Of a stretch of DNA of 64,000 bases, positions 1-10,105 are shown in pieces. Position 1 is the stretch's first letter. Every line of letters begins with the position of its first letter. Below the pieces are notes generated by a model. That model was given only the letters and a program-made list of their open reading frames with translations, was not told where the DNA came from and searched no databases. Source of the stretch: Bradyrhizobium amphicarpaeae (lineage in GTDB: Bacteria; Pseudomonadota; Alphaproteobacteria; Rhizobiales; Xanthobacteraceae). The position numbers were made by a program, and so were the translations under genes. The stretch covers positions 2,696,001 through 2,760,000 of the forward strand of contig NZ_CP029426.2 of NCBI RefSeq assembly GCF_002266435.3, written 5' to 3'.

Positions 1-260
1 CGATGGCGATCCCGGGGCTGGCCTCGACCATGCTGCTCAATCTGATCCTGGCCTGGAACGAGGCGTTCTGGACGCTCAATCTGTCGACGTCGAACGCCGC
101 GCCGCTCACCACGTTCATCGCGTCCTATTCCAGTCCCGAAGGGCTGTTCTGGGCAAAGCTGTCGGCGGCCTCGACGCTGGCGATCGCGCCCATTCTCGTC
201 CTCGGCTGGTTCAGCCAGAAGCAGCTCGTGCGCGGGCTCACCTTCGGCGCGGTAAAGTAA
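1..260 (+). CDS. Sugar/polyol ABC transporter permease, MalG type (5' truncated)
   Basis: Only the last 86 or so codons lie in the window; the gene begins to the left. The visible part has hydrophobic membrane segments around an LAWNEAFW stretch and ends in RGLTFGAVK, the usual C-terminus of MalG/UgpE-like inner-membrane permeases of the carbohydrate (CUT1) family. It would form half of the channel that moves the sugar delivered by a periplasmic binding protein. The ATPase of the same importer starts 15 bp downstream, so they are one operon. The substrate cannot be read from this fragment; the downstream dehydrogenase and kinases suggest a polyol. Confidence 0.85.
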   Translation, partial: MAIPGLASTMLLNLILAWNEAFWTLNLSTSNAAPLTTFIASYSSPEGLFWAKLSAASTLAIAPILVLGWFSQKQLVRGLTFGAVK

Positions 261-275
261 AGGGGCTGCCGGATC

Positions 276-1283
<1,008 letters not shown>

Positions 1284-1322
1284 GAACAAATCGGCAGAAC
1301 GGCAAGAAACGGAAAGACCACC

Positions 1323-2096
1323 ATGTACCTGGAAAAATTCAAGCTGAACGGCAAGACCGCGTTCATCACCGGCGGCGGGCAGGGCATTGGCCTTGGCTGC
1401 GCGGAAGCGCTGGCTGAAGCCGGCGCCAGGGTCATCATCGGAGACCGCGACGGCAAGGTCGCCGACAGCGCCAAGGCCAGCCTGAAGGCGAAGGGTTTTG
1501 ACGTGGAGACGGTGATTATGGACGTGACCGATACCAAGCGCGTGGCAGAGGTCGCCAACGACCTCGTCGCCCGCCACGGCAAGGTCGACATTCTCGTCAA
1601 CAACGCAGGTATTGCCCGCAGCGAAACCCCGGCGGAGACCGTCACCGACGAACACTGGCTCAACGTCATCGACGTCAATCTCAACGGCACCTTCTGGTGC
1701 TGCCGCGAATTCGGCAAGCACATGCTGAAGGCGAAGAGCGGGGCCATCGTCAATGTCGGCTCGATGTCCGGCTTCATCGTCAACAGGCCGCAGGAGCAGT
1801 GTTTCTACAATGCGTCCAAGGCGGGGGTGCATCATCTGACCAAATCACTGGCCGCCGAATGGGGCGCGCGCGGCATCCGCGTCAATGCGGTGGCGCCGAC
1901 CTATATCGAGACGCCGCTCAACGCTTTCGTGAAGAGCAACGCCAAGATGTACGACGCCTGGATCGGCGGAACCCCGATGGCGCGGATGGGGCAGGTCGAG
2001 GAGATCGCCTCGGTCGTGTTGTTCCTGAGCTCCGAAGCGGCCAGCCTGATGACCGGCAGCATCGTGCTGGTGGATGGCGGCTATACTTGCTGGTAG
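1323..2096 (+). CDS. SDR-family NAD(P)-dependent dehydrogenase, probably polyol/sugar oxidising
   Basis: This 257-residue classical short-chain dehydrogenase has the cofactor loop TGGGQGIG (residues 16-23), an Asp (D41) at the end of the second beta strand that favours NAD over NADP, NNAG (93-96), and a catalytic Ser149-Tyr162-Lys166 set (YNASK). It begins 39 bp after the ABC ATPase and is followed by two sugar kinases, so it most likely oxidises an imported polyol to a ketose (arabitol, ribitol, sorbitol or threitol type). The family is secure; the substrate is inferred from context only. Confidence 0.88.
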   Translation: MYLEKFKLNGKTAFITGGGQGIGLGCAEALAEAGARVIIGDRDGKVADSAKASLKAKGFDVETVIMDVTDTKRVAEVANDLVARHGKVDILVNNAGIARSETPAETVTDEHWLNVIDVNLNGTFWCCREFGKHMLKAKSGAIVNVGSMSGFIVNRPQEQCFYNASKAGVHHLTKSLAAEWGARGIRVNAVAPTYIETPLNAFVKSNAKMYDAWIGGTPMARMGQVEEIASVVLFLSSEAASLMTGSIVLVDGGYTCW

Positions 2097-2136
2097 GCTC
2101 ACCGTCAAAACCGACGGAAAGCGACCGGGAGCGACA

Positions 2137-3783
2137 ATGCCGCGAGCGTATATCGGCGTCGACGTGGGGACCACAAGCACGCGCGCCGGAGTGTTTGACG
2201 AGGCCGGCACGCTGTTGGGCACCGCCCGGCATCCCATCCGGATCTGGCACGAGGCTGGCGATATCGTCGAGCAATCGTCCGGGGACATCTGGGACGCATG
2301 CGTCAAATCGGTGCGCGCCGCGATGGCGGAGGCAGCGATCGTGCCCGACAGCATCGGCGGCATCGGCTTTGACGCGACGTGTTCGTTGGTTGTCCTCGAC
2401 AGGCAGGGCGAGCCGCTCACCGTCAGCGCATCGGGGGACAGGCAGCGCAACGTCATCGTCTGGATGGATCATCGCGCCATCGCCGAGGCGCGGCTGATCA
2501 ACGAGACTGGGGATGACGCGCTGCGCTATGTCGGCGGCTCGATCTCGCCCGAGATGGAGATGCCGAAGCTCTTGTGGCTGAAGCGGCACCTGCGCGCGAG
2601 CTTCGACGCCGCCGGCTACTTCTTCGATCTCGCGGATTACCTGACCTGGCGCGCAACCGGTTCCTTGCAGCGTTCGACCTGTACTGTCACCTGCAAATGG
2701 AACTATCTCGCGCATGACGGCGGCGGCTGGAGCGCGCAGTTCTTCGAACGCATCGGTCTGTCTGACTTTGTTGCCGAAACATATGCCCGCATCGGTACCG
2801 AGATCGTCGCCCCCGGCACCCGGCTCGGCGCGGGGCTGACCGGAGCGGCTGCGGCCGAGCTCGGCTTGGTGCCGGGCACGCCAGTCGGCGCGGCGCTGAT
2901 CGACGCCCATGCCGGCGGCATCGGGGCGATCGGCGGCCGCGACGGATCGGGCGGGGAGAGTGATGTCAGCGATCGGCTCGCCTACATCATGGGAACGTCG
3001 GCCTGCATCATGGCGACGACGAGGGAGCCATGTTTCGTACCCGGCGTGTGGGGGCCTTATTACTCCGGCATGGTCCCGGGCTTCTGGCTCAACGAGGGCG
3101 GCCAGTCGGCCGCGGGCGCGGCGATCGACCATCTCCTGAAATCGCATCCGGGCTACACAGAGGCGAGCGCGGCGGCACGCAGCGAGGGCCTCGACCTCAT
3201 CGATTTTCTCGAGCGCCGCATCATCGCGCGCGCGGGCAATGCCAGCCGCGCCGCGCTGCTCGCCCGCGACATCCATGTTCTCCCCGAATTCATCGGCAAT
3301 CGCTCGCCCTACGCCGACCCCGATACGCGCGCGGTGATCGCGGGCCTCGATCTTGACACCGACATCGCCGCGATGGAGCGGCTGTTCGTTGCCGGCCTCT
3401 GTGGTCTCGCCTATGGGCTTGCCGAGGTGATCGAGGCCTTCGCCGCACATGGCGTCCGCTCCAGCCTCATGATCATGGGGGGCGGTGCGAGCCGCAGCCC
3501 GTTGGTGCGGCAGATCATGGCGGATACGACGGGCCTTACCGTCGCACTGCCGCAGACCAGGGAGCCGGTGCTGCTGGGGGCTGCGATGCTGGGCGCGGTG
3601 GCCGGCGGCGCCTATGCTTCGATCGGCGAGACCATGGCCAAAATGTCGGCGCTGGGACGGAAGAGCGAGCCGACCGCGGCCGACATGGCCGCGTTCCACG
3701 CCCGCAAGCGCGAGGTCTACAAGCTCCTGCGCGAAATCGATCGCGGCAGCCGCGCGGCGATGCGCGACGTGGCGAGAGGTTGA
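2137..3783 (+). CDS. FGGY-family carbohydrate kinase, D-ribulokinase-like
   Basis: This 548-residue kinase would phosphorylate a ketopentose with ATP in the cytoplasm. The N-terminus GVDVGTTSTRAGVFD is the FGGY phosphate-binding loop. A TCKWNY motif near residue 188 is typical of the ribulokinase-like branch, and the C-terminal domain has a GGGASRSPLVRQIMAD stretch followed by GAAMLGAV. An upstream in-frame ATG at 2074 overlaps the SDR gene by 23 bp; I chose ATG 2137 because GGGAG lies just before it and the conserved loop begins directly after it. It lies in the operon with the ABC importer, SDR and PfkB kinase, consistent with SDR-made D-ribulose or a similar ketose as substrate. Confidence 0.85.
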   Translation: MPRAYIGVDVGTTSTRAGVFDEAGTLLGTARHPIRIWHEAGDIVEQSSGDIWDACVKSVRAAMAEAAIVPDSIGGIGFDATCSLVVLDRQGEPLTVSASGDRQRNVIVWMDHRAIAEARLINETGDDALRYVGGSISPEMEMPKLLWLKRHLRASFDAAGYFFDLADYLTWRATGSLQRSTCTVTCKWNYLAHDGGGWSAQFFERIGLSDFVAETYARIGTEIVAPGTRLGAGLTGAAAAELGLVPGTPVGAALIDAHAGGIGAIGGRDGSGGESDVSDRLAYIMGTSACIMATTREPCFVPGVWGPYYSGMVPGFWLNEGGQSAAGAAIDHLLKSHPGYTEASAAARSEGLDLIDFLERRIIARAGNASRAALLARDIHVLPEFIGNRSPYADPDTRAVIAGLDLDTDIAAMERLFVAGLCGLAYGLAEVIEAFAAHGVRSSLMIMGGGASRSPLVRQIMADTTGLTVALPQTREPVLLGAAMLGAVAGGAYASIGETMAKMSALGRKSEPTAADMAAFHARKREVYKLLREIDRGSRAAMRDVARG

Positions 3784-3788
3784 AGGTC

Positions 3789-4724
3789 ATGCTGATTGCC
3801 TGCGGTGATGCGCTGATCGATTTCGTGCCGACGCGGAACGCCGGGGGGCGCGAGGCGGTGATGCCGGCGGTCGGCGGCTCCTGTCTCAACGTCGCGATCG
3901 GCATGGCGCGGCTGGGTGCGCCGACCAGCTTTGTCGGCGGCATCTCGACCGACATGTTTGGGCGGATGATCGCGGATCACGCCACAGCTTCGAACGTGGA
4001 TATCGCTCTCGCCACTCGCAGCGATCTCCAGACAACACTCGCCTTCGTGCGCATCGTTGCGGGCGAATCGCACTATGCCTTCTATGACGCAGAAACCGCG
4101 ACGCGGAACTGGACCTACCGGCCTGGAACGATTCCGTTCGCAAGCGTCGAGGCCCTTCATGTCGGCTCGACCACGCTTGTCAGCGATCGGGGCGCGGCCG
4201 AGACGAAAGCACTGATTGCGGACGGGCGGGGGAGGTCGACGGTCTCGTTCGATCCGAATTGTCGCCCTAACCTGGTCAAGGACAAGCCGGCCTACCTCGC
4301 ACGCATCGCCGAATTTGCGGGGCACGCCGACCTCATCAAGATGTCCGACGTCGATTTCGCCTACCTCTTCGGCGACGAGCCCTGTCACCGGCGCGCCGAC
4401 ATGCTGCTGGCACAGGGCCCGAGCCTCGTCGTCATCACCCGCGGCAACGATGGCGCGATTGCGTGGCATGCCGGGGCAGGCCAGATCGAAGTTCCCGCGC
4501 CAAAGGTCGAGGTCGCCGATACCATCGGCGCAGGCGACAGCTTCCAGGCAGCGCTGCTGTTTGCCCTGTACAAGCAGGGTCGTGTCGCGCGCGAACGGCT
4601 GAAGGACATCGGTGCAGACGAACTCCGCCGCGCGCTGTCTTTTGCCGCCAATTGCGCCGGCCTTACCTGCACCCGCCCGGGCGCCGATCCGCCCTGGAGC
4701 CGCGAGATCAATTGGAGCTGGTAG
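3789..4724 (+). CDS. PfkB-family carbohydrate kinase, fructokinase-like
   Basis: This 311-residue ribokinase/fructokinase-fold protein has an N-terminal sugar-binding stretch (GGSCLNVAIGMARLG) and the C-terminal PfkB signature DTIGAGDSFQAALL with catalytic Asp250. A TTG at 3780 overlapping the previous stop is possible, but the GAGAGG at 3774-3779 sits nine bases before ATG 3789, which I prefer. It is the last gene of the polyol operon; having both an FGGY and a PfkB kinase suggests more than one ketose product (for example a pentulose and fructose). It ends 7 bp before the stop of the convergent LysR gene, with no room for a separate terminator. Confidence 0.86.
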   Translation: MLIACGDALIDFVPTRNAGGREAVMPAVGGSCLNVAIGMARLGAPTSFVGGISTDMFGRMIADHATASNVDIALATRSDLQTTLAFVRIVAGESHYAFYDAETATRNWTYRPGTIPFASVEALHVGSTTLVSDRGAAETKALIADGRGRSTVSFDPNCRPNLVKDKPAYLARIAEFAGHADLIKMSDVDFAYLFGDEPCHRRADMLLAQGPSLVVITRGNDGAIAWHAGAGQIEVPAPKVEVADTIGAGDSFQAALLFALYKQGRVARERLKDIGADELRRALSFAANCAGLTCTRPGADPPWSREINWSW

Positions 4725-4731
4725 CGCCAGC

Positions 4732-5625
4732 TCACATCCGCGCGACGGCCTTCTCGGCGCATTTGATGAACCTGGAGATCAGCGGGCTCTGGGAATCCCG
4801 TCGCCAGCATACCGCGATGTCGATGGAATCGGCTGCATCGCGCAGCGGTCTGAACACGATGCCGCGCGGCGCGCCGGGCTTGGCGCAGGCCGGCACGATG
4901 GCAAAACCTTCGCCGGCGAGAACCAGGCTGAGCGCCGAATGCACAGTCTCGACTCGGCTCGCGATCGGCATCACGACCTGATGACGTCGCAGCAGAGCCG
5001 CGACTGCGGAGGAGGCTGGATCTTGCTCCGGCGGCGGCAGTGCAATCAGAGGGCGGCCATGCAACCGCTCCATCGGAACGGTGCTGAGCCGTGCGAGTGG
5101 CGAGCGGATCGGCATCGCCAGCATGAAGCGCTGCGCACCGATCCGCGCCACCTGGATCTCGGGGTGGTTGATGGCCGGCATGCACAGGGCAACAGTGACG
5201 CTGCGGTCGAGCAGCCGGGCCTCGCGTGTCGAGGCGCTGAGCTCGGCGAAGTCGAGATCGACGCCGGGAACCGAGCGTCGCAGCTCCGGGATGAGCCGAG
5301 GCAGCATCGCGTTCGCCAGCACGAACATGTAGCCGACCGAGAGCCGTCCACGCTTGCCGGCGGCAACCGCGCGCGCGGCTTCGGCGCCGTCGACGGCCAG
5401 CGCCAGCGCCTCGCTCGCGCGTGTCAGCAGTGCCTGGCCCGCCTCGGTCAGATCCATGCCCCGGGTGCCACGGCGGAACAGCGGCGCGCCGATCTCGGCC
5501 TCGAGCTTGCGGATCTGGACCGAAAGCGGAGGCTGCGCCATCCGCAGCCGCTCGGCGGCCTTGCCGATGCTGCGCGCCTCGGCGACGGCGACGAAATAGC
5601 GGAGCCGGCGAAGATCCATTGGCAT
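4732..5625 (-). CDS. LysR-family transcriptional regulator of the amidase/peptide-importer cluster
   Basis: This regulator of about 297 residues has a winged helix-turn-helix in the first 65 residues (LRRLRYFVAVAEARSIGKAA, then PPLSVQIRKLE), followed by a LysR co-inducer-binding domain. It is divergent from the amidase gene with a 117-bp gap, the usual place for a LysR regulator that controls its neighbour. I chose ATG 5625; ATG 5619 and TTG 5652 are alternatives and none has a strong ribosome-binding site. A dyad covering 5624-5638 overlaps the proposed start, which would favour 5619 if it is a true operator. Confidence 0.88.
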   Translation of the reverse strand: MPMDLRRLRYFVAVAEARSIGKAAERLRMAQPPLSVQIRKLEAEIGAPLFRRGTRGMDLTEAGQALLTRASEALALAVDGAEAARAVAAGKRGRLSVGYMFVLANAMLPRLIPELRRSVPGVDLDFAELSASTREARLLDRSVTVALCMPAINHPEIQVARIGAQRFMLAMPIRSPLARLSTVPMERLHGRPLIALPPPEQDPASSAVAALLRRHQVVMPIASRVETVHSALSLVLAGEGFAIVPACAKPGAPRGIVFRPLRDAADSIDIAVCWRRDSQSPLISRFIKCAEKAVARM

Positions 5626-5663
5626 ACCGAAAACGTATGGGTTGGCGACCAAAATCGTATTGG
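5624..5663. promoter_or_regulatory. Candidate LysR operator pair in the regulator/amidase divergent region
   Basis: Two related dyads sit side by side. ATACCGAAAACGTAT (5624-5638) contains a T-N11-A core, and CCAAAATCGTATTGG (5649-5663) has CCAA/TTGG arms. Both contain an AAAA-(T)-CGTAT-GG block, with the CGTAT units 22 bp apart, about two helical turns. LysR proteins typically bind such T-N11-A dyads between divergent genes. The dyads are seen directly; the binding role is inferred. Confidence 0.4.
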
Positions 5664-5742
5664 ACGGCGAGTTAACAAAACTGCCATTCTCGCTGTCAAT
5701 GTCTTCGGGTCAATGGCGGCCCGCTTCGGAGCGTGATGTGAC

Positions 5743-7164
5743 ATGAACAGCGATCCCTGTCTCCTCTCCGCAACCGAGCTGCGCGGCCTCATTGCCGGTA
5801 AGAAGATTTCTCCGGTCGAGATCGTCAGCGCCGTGCTGGCGCGCGCCGAGGCGCTCCAGCCCGAGCTGAACTGCTTCATCACCCTGTGTGGCGACGAGGC
5901 GATGACGCAGGCGCGCGTCGCGGAACGCGGGATGATGGCCGGCGAGCCGCTCGGCCTGCTTCACGGCATCCCCGTCACCGTCAAGGACATCGTCAACACA
6001 GAGGGCGTCAAGACCACCTTCGGCGCCGTTCCCTTCAAGGACAATTTGCCGAACGAGGATGCCGTCGCGGTGGCGCGGTTGCGCAGCCAGAGCGCGATCC
6101 TGATCGGCAAGACCACGACGCCGGAATTCGGCAGCAAGTGCCTGACGGATTCTCCTTTGTTCGGCCGCACCCGCAACGCGTGGCACGCCGGACGTTCGTC
6201 CGGCGGCTCCAGCGGCGGCGCGGCGGTGGCGGTGGCCAGCGGCATCGCGCCGCTCGCGATCGCGACCGACGGCGGCGGCTCGACGCGAATTCCCGCTGCA
6301 TGCAATGGCGTGGTGGGCCTGAAGCAGAGCAACGGTGTGATCCCGCACAGCCAGGCGCTGGATGCGTTCGGCAACCAGACCTATGTCACGCCGATGACGC
6401 GCACCGTCGCCGACACCGCGCTGATGATGCAGGCGATGGCAGGCGAGGATGCCTGCGACCCCTGGTCGATCGGCGTCCCCGTGCCCGATTTCATCGGCGC
6501 GACTGCGGCGCGCGGCGATCTGCGCGGGCAGCGGATCCTGTACTGCCTGACGCCGCCGGGCCGTCCGGTGTCCGCCGAGGTCGCAGCCAGCTTCGAGGCG
6601 AGCCTCGACCGGCTGGCCGGACTTGGTGCCGAGCTCGAGGAATTCTCCGGCGACGGTTTCGACATCGAGCCGATCTGGCGCGCCATCAACCACACGGTCT
6701 GGCGAACGCGCTTTGCAAAACTCGCAGCCGAGCACAAGGACCAGCTGAGCGAGGCCTTCCTCAAGCAGTTGGCGCTCGCGACCGAGGTCAGCGGCGTCGA
6801 CTACCAAGAGGCGATGTTCGCGCGCACCGCGCTGTTCCGGCGCGTGCAATCGCTGCTTGCGCGCGGACACTTTCTGGCGATGCCGACGCTGACGCGCACC
6901 GCGCTTCCGATCGAGCAGGACCTGTTCGGAACCATCGAGATCGACGGAGCGCATTTCGACAGCGTCCGGCCGCACTGGTTTCCCTGGACCATGTTGTTCA
7001 ACATGACCGGCCATCCCGCAATCAGCCTGCCCTCCGGCTTCGGCCGCGACGGCCTGCCGATCGGGCTTCAGCTCGTCGGCCGCTTCCGGGCCGATGCGGA
7101 ATTGCTTCGGGTGAGCGCGCTGTTCGAGGCTTCGAGCGATCTTCTGTCCCGCTGGCCGGAATGA
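5743..7164 (+). CDS. Amidase of the amidase-signature family
   Basis: This 473-residue enzyme hydrolyses a carboxylic amide to acid and ammonia. The Ser-cisSer-Lys triad is visible: Lys81 (TVKD), Ser156 in GGSSGG, and nucleophile Ser180 in TDGGGSTRIP, with the family spacing of 24 residues between the serines. No signal peptide is seen, so it is cytoplasmic. GGAG precedes ATG 5743 by about ten bases. A full oligopeptide/amide-type ABC importer follows 84 bp later, so the amidase probably acts on the imported compound. The substrate is unknown; related proteins are often mislabelled as GatA, but there is no gatB/gatC beside it. Confidence 0.9.
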   Translation: MNSDPCLLSATELRGLIAGKKISPVEIVSAVLARAEALQPELNCFITLCGDEAMTQARVAERGMMAGEPLGLLHGIPVTVKDIVNTEGVKTTFGAVPFKDNLPNEDAVAVARLRSQSAILIGKTTTPEFGSKCLTDSPLFGRTRNAWHAGRSSGGSSGGAAVAVASGIAPLAIATDGGGSTRIPAACNGVVGLKQSNGVIPHSQALDAFGNQTYVTPMTRTVADTALMMQAMAGEDACDPWSIGVPVPDFIGATAARGDLRGQRILYCLTPPGRPVSAEVAASFEASLDRLAGLGAELEEFSGDGFDIEPIWRAINHTVWRTRFAKLAAEHKDQLSEAFLKQLALATEVSGVDYQEAMFARTALFRRVQSLLARGHFLAMPTLTRTALPIEQDLFGTIEIDGAHFDSVRPHWFPWTMLFNMTGHPAISLPSGFGRDGLPIGLQLVGRFRADAELLRVSALFEASSDLLSRWPE

Positions 7165-7248
7165 CAACGTGCTCACGCAGCAAAAGACTTGCGTCCTGCG
7201 CCTGGACATGTTGATCGTGCCGCAGATGAGCCCTGAAGCCGAGCGCGC

Positions 7249-8199
7249 ATGAGCGTCTTTGTCCTCCGACGTCTGGTGACCTTGCTGGCGACGCTGGTTG
7301 GCGCATCGCTGATCATCTTCCTCGTGCTCGATGCGCTGCCCGGCAACGCCGCGCAGATGCTGATGGGCGCCGATGCCTCGGCGGATGCGGTGCGCGCGCT
7401 CACGGTCAAGCTCGGGCTCGATCAGCCGCTGGCGGTCCGCTATCTGCAATGGATCAAGGGCCTGCTCGTCGGCGATCTCGGCAATTCCTATGTCTACGGC
7501 ACGTCGGTCGCCAGCCTGATCGCGGAGCGGCTGGTGCTGACCGTTCCACTCGCGATCATGGCCATGGCCATCACGGTGTCGCTGGCGCTCACGGCCGGCA
7601 TCTACACCGCCGCCAACCACAACAGGCTCGGCGACGTCGGCGTGATGTCGCTGACGCAAATCGGCATCGCGCTGCCGAATTTCTGGTTCGCGATCCTGCT
7701 GGTGCTGTTGTTCGCGGTCCGCTTGCAATGGCTCTCGGCGGGGGGATTTTCCGGCTGGGAGGATGGCATCTGGCTCGGCGTCAAGTCGCTGCTGCTGCCG
7801 GCGATCTCGCTCGCGGTGGTGCAGGCCGCAATCCTTGCGCGGGTCACGCGATCGGCCGTGCTGGAAGTGCTGCGGGAGGATTTCGTCCGCACCGCCCGCG
7901 CGAAAGGGCTCGGCAAGCGCGAGGTGCTGTGGAGCCACGTACTGCGCAATGCCATGATCCCCGTGATGACGGTGATGGGGCTGCAATTCGCCAATCTGCT
8001 CGCCGGCACCATCGTGATCGAGAACGTGTTCTACCTGCCGGGCCTCGGCCGGCTGATCTTCCAGTCGATCGCCAATCGCGACCTGATCGTGGTGCGCAAT
8101 TGCGTGATGCTGCTGGCGACCATGGTCGTCATCGTCAATTTCGTGGTCGACGTGCTTTATGCCTTTATCGATCCCCGCATCAAGGTCCACGACCTGTGA
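7249..8199 (+). CDS. ABC transporter permease, DppB/OppB type
   Basis: This 316-residue inner-membrane protein begins with the usual FVLRRLVTLLATLVGASLIIF first helix of DppB-type permeases, followed by about five more membrane segments. The EAA loop for contact with the ATPase is seen around FVRTARAKGLGKREVLWSHVLRNA. It forms the channel with the DppC-type permease, whose GTG start overlaps its stop by 4 bp. The cluster order (permease, permease, ATPase, ATPase, binding protein last) suggests one transcript with the amidase. Substrate is a peptide, amide or opine-like compound; this is inferred from the family only. Confidence 0.92.
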   Translation: MSVFVLRRLVTLLATLVGASLIIFLVLDALPGNAAQMLMGADASADAVRALTVKLGLDQPLAVRYLQWIKGLLVGDLGNSYVYGTSVASLIAERLVLTVPLAIMAMAITVSLALTAGIYTAANHNRLGDVGVMSLTQIGIALPNFWFAILLVLLFAVRLQWLSAGGFSGWEDGIWLGVKSLLLPAISLAVVQAAILARVTRSAVLEVLREDFVRTARAKGLGKREVLWSHVLRNAMIPVMTVMGLQFANLLAGTIVIENVFYLPGLGRLIFQSIANRDLIVVRNCVMLLATMVVIVNFVVDVLYAFIDPRIKVHDL

Positions 8200-9089
8200 G
8201 CGGGCCCCTGACCACGCCGATTGACGCGTCAGTCGCGGCGCGCCGCGTGCCGGCCAGGACCTTCTGGGCCCGCGCGCTGCGCCATCGCAGCTTCGTGCTC
8301 GGCGGTTCGCTGAGCCTTCTCGTTCTTGCTTCAGCACTGCTGTCGCTGGTGTGGACGCCGTGGTCGCCCTACGACATCGACATCGCCGCGAAGCTGCGGC
8401 CGCCCTCGGCCGCGCACTGGCTCGGCACCGATTCCTTCGGCCGCGACATCGTCTCGCTGCTGCTGGCGGGCGCCCGCTCCACGATCCTGGTCGGCGTCAT
8501 CGCCGTCGGCATCGGTCTCAGCTTCGGTGTCACGCTGGGCCTGATCGCCTCGGCCCGGCGCGGCTGGAGCGAAGAGATCATCATGCGCTTCTCCGACTTC
8601 ACCTTCGCCTTTCCGGCCGTGCTCTCTGCGATCATGCTCGCCGCGGTGTTCGGACCCGGCATGGTCACCTCGATCGTCGCGATCGGCATCTTCCAGATCC
8701 CGACGCTGACCCGGCTGACGCGAGGCTCGGCCAACGCGATCTGGGCGCGCGAATTCGTGCTGGCCGCGCGCGCGGCAGGCAAGGGCGCCTTCCGCATCAC
8801 CATCGAGCATGTGCTGCCGAATATCCTGTCGATCCTGATCGTGCAGGTCACCATCCAGTTCGCGCTCGCCATTCTCGCAGAAGCCGCCTTGTCCTATCTC
8901 GGCCTCGGCACCCAGCCGCCGCAGCCGTCCTGGGGGCGGATGCTGAACGATGCGCAGACGTTGCTGTTCCAGTCGCCGATGCTCGCGGTCTATCCAGGCG
9001 CTGCGATCGCGATCGCGGTGCTCGGCCTCAATCTGCTCGGCGACGGATTGCGCGACCTGCTCGATCCCCGACTGGCGCGGGAGCGATGA
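8196..9089 (+). CDS. ABC transporter permease, DppC/OppC type
   Basis: This 297-residue partner permease of DppB starts at a GTG overlapping the upstream stop (GTGA), showing translational coupling. The N-terminal cytoplasmic part leads into a first membrane helix (SFVLGGSLSLLVLASALLSL) and then the HWLGTDSFGRDIVSLLLAGAR motif, which is diagnostic of DppC/OppC proteins. The EAA loop is at EFVLAARAAGKGAFRITIEH. The C-terminus ([18 protein letters not shown]) is also typical. It forms the translocation pore in the inner membrane together with the gene just upstream. Confidence 0.92.
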   Translation: MSGPLTTPIDASVAARRVPARTFWARALRHRSFVLGGSLSLLVLASALLSLVWTPWSPYDIDIAAKLRPPSAAHWLGTDSFGRDIVSLLLAGARSTILVGVIAVGIGLSFGVTLGLIASARRGWSEEIIMRFSDFTFAFPAVLSAIMLAAVFGPGMVTSIVAIGIFQIPTLTRLTRGSANAIWAREFVLAARAAGKGAFRITIEHVLPNILSILIVQVTIQFALAILAEAALSYLGLGTQPPQPSWGRMLNDAQTLLFQSPMLAVYPGAAIAIAVLGLNLLGDGLRDLLDPRLARER

Positions 9090-10105
9090 CGATGGGCGCG
9101 CGACAGGCAGTGCCGCTGCTCGAGGTCGAAAATCTCGGCGTCGGTCTCAACACCAGCCGCGGGCCGGCGGAGGCCGTGCGCGGTGTCAGCCTTGCCCTGA
9201 AGCGCGGGGAAACGCTGGGGCTGGTCGGCGAGTCCGGCTGCGGCAAGTCGGTCACGGCGCTGTCGCTGATGGGGCTGCTGCCTGACAGCGCCGTCGTCAC
9301 CGGCAGCATCAAGCTCGACGGCAACGAGCTTGCCGGGCTTGCGGACGCGGACTATTGCAAGCTACGCGGCAACCGCATCAGCATGATCTTCCAGGAGCCG
9401 ATGACCGCGCTCAATCCGATGCATACGATCGGTCATCAGGTCGCCGAGCCGCTGCGGCGTCACAAGAAATACTCGGCGGCGCAGGCGCGCAAAGAGGCGG
9501 TCGCCTTGCTCGACCGTGTCGGACTGCCCGATGCCGTCAGGCGCGTCGATGCCTATCCGCACCAGTTCTCCGGCGGCCAGCGCCAGCGTATCACGATCGC
9601 GATGGCGCTCGCTTGCGAGCCGGATCTGCTGATCGCGGACGAGCCGACCACCGCGCTCGACGTCACCATCCAGGGCCAGATCCTCGACCTCATCGCCGAT
9701 CTCGTCGAGGAGCGCGGCATGTCGATGATCCTGATCTCGCACGATCTCGGCGTCATCGCCGAGAACGTGCAGCGCATGATGGTGATGTATGGCGGCACGG
9801 TCGTCGAGAGCGGGCCGACCGACGAGGTGTTCCGCCGCATGGGCCATCCTTATACGCAGGGCCTGTTCCGCGCCCGACCGAAGCTCGGCGCGCGCAAGGG
9901 CACGCGGCTGAAGACGATCGCGGGCACTGTGCCGGAGCTTGCCGATCTGCCGTCCGGCTGCGCCTTCTCCGACCGCTGTCCGCTGGTGATCGACCAGTGC
10001 CGCGCCGCGCTTCCGCCGATGATCGACGTCGGACCCGGGCACTTCGTCCGCTGCATCAGGACCGATGTCTCGATGTCGGAACGCGAGGGAGTGCTGACCG
10101 CATGA
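9086..10105 (+). CDS. ABC transporter ATP-binding protein, DppD/OppD type
   Basis: This 339-residue ATPase starts at ATG 9086, overlapping the permease stop (ATGA); ATG 9092 is an alternative. It shows Walker [10 protein letters not shown], signature FSGGQRQRI, Walker B LLIADEP and H-loop ISHDLGV. The C-terminal oligopeptide-transport domain has the cysteine cluster (CAFSDRCP...CR...VRC) that holds an Fe-S cluster or metal in DppD/OppD proteins. It pairs with the following DppF-type ATPase to drive import. Confidence 0.92.
   Translation: MTMGARQAVPLLEVENLGVGLNTSRGPAEAVRGVSLALKRGETLGLVGESGCGKSVTALSLMGLLPDSAVVTGSIKLDGNELAGLADADYCKLRGNRISMIFQEPMTALNPMHTIGHQVAEPLRRHKKYSAAQARKEAVALLDRVGLPDAVRRVDAYPHQFSGGQRQRITIAMALACEPDLLIADEPTTALDVTIQGQILDLIADLVEERGMSMILISHDLGVIAENVQRMMVMYGGTVVESGPTDEVFRRMGHPYTQGLFRARPKLGARKGTRLKTIAGTVPELADLPSGCAFSDRCPLVIDQCRAALPPMIDVGPGHFVRCIRTDVSMSEREGVLTA

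Noticed and set aside
5743..7164. Glu-tRNA(Gln) amidotransferase subunit A (GatA)
   Set aside because: No gatB or gatC nearby and the gene is tied to an importer, so a catabolic amidase is more likely.
5710..8337. An 875-codon minus-strand frame opposite the amidase and first permease
   Set aside because: It is low-complexity (Arg/His/Gln/Asp rich), spans three clearly recognisable plus-strand genes, and has no family motif; it is a shadow.
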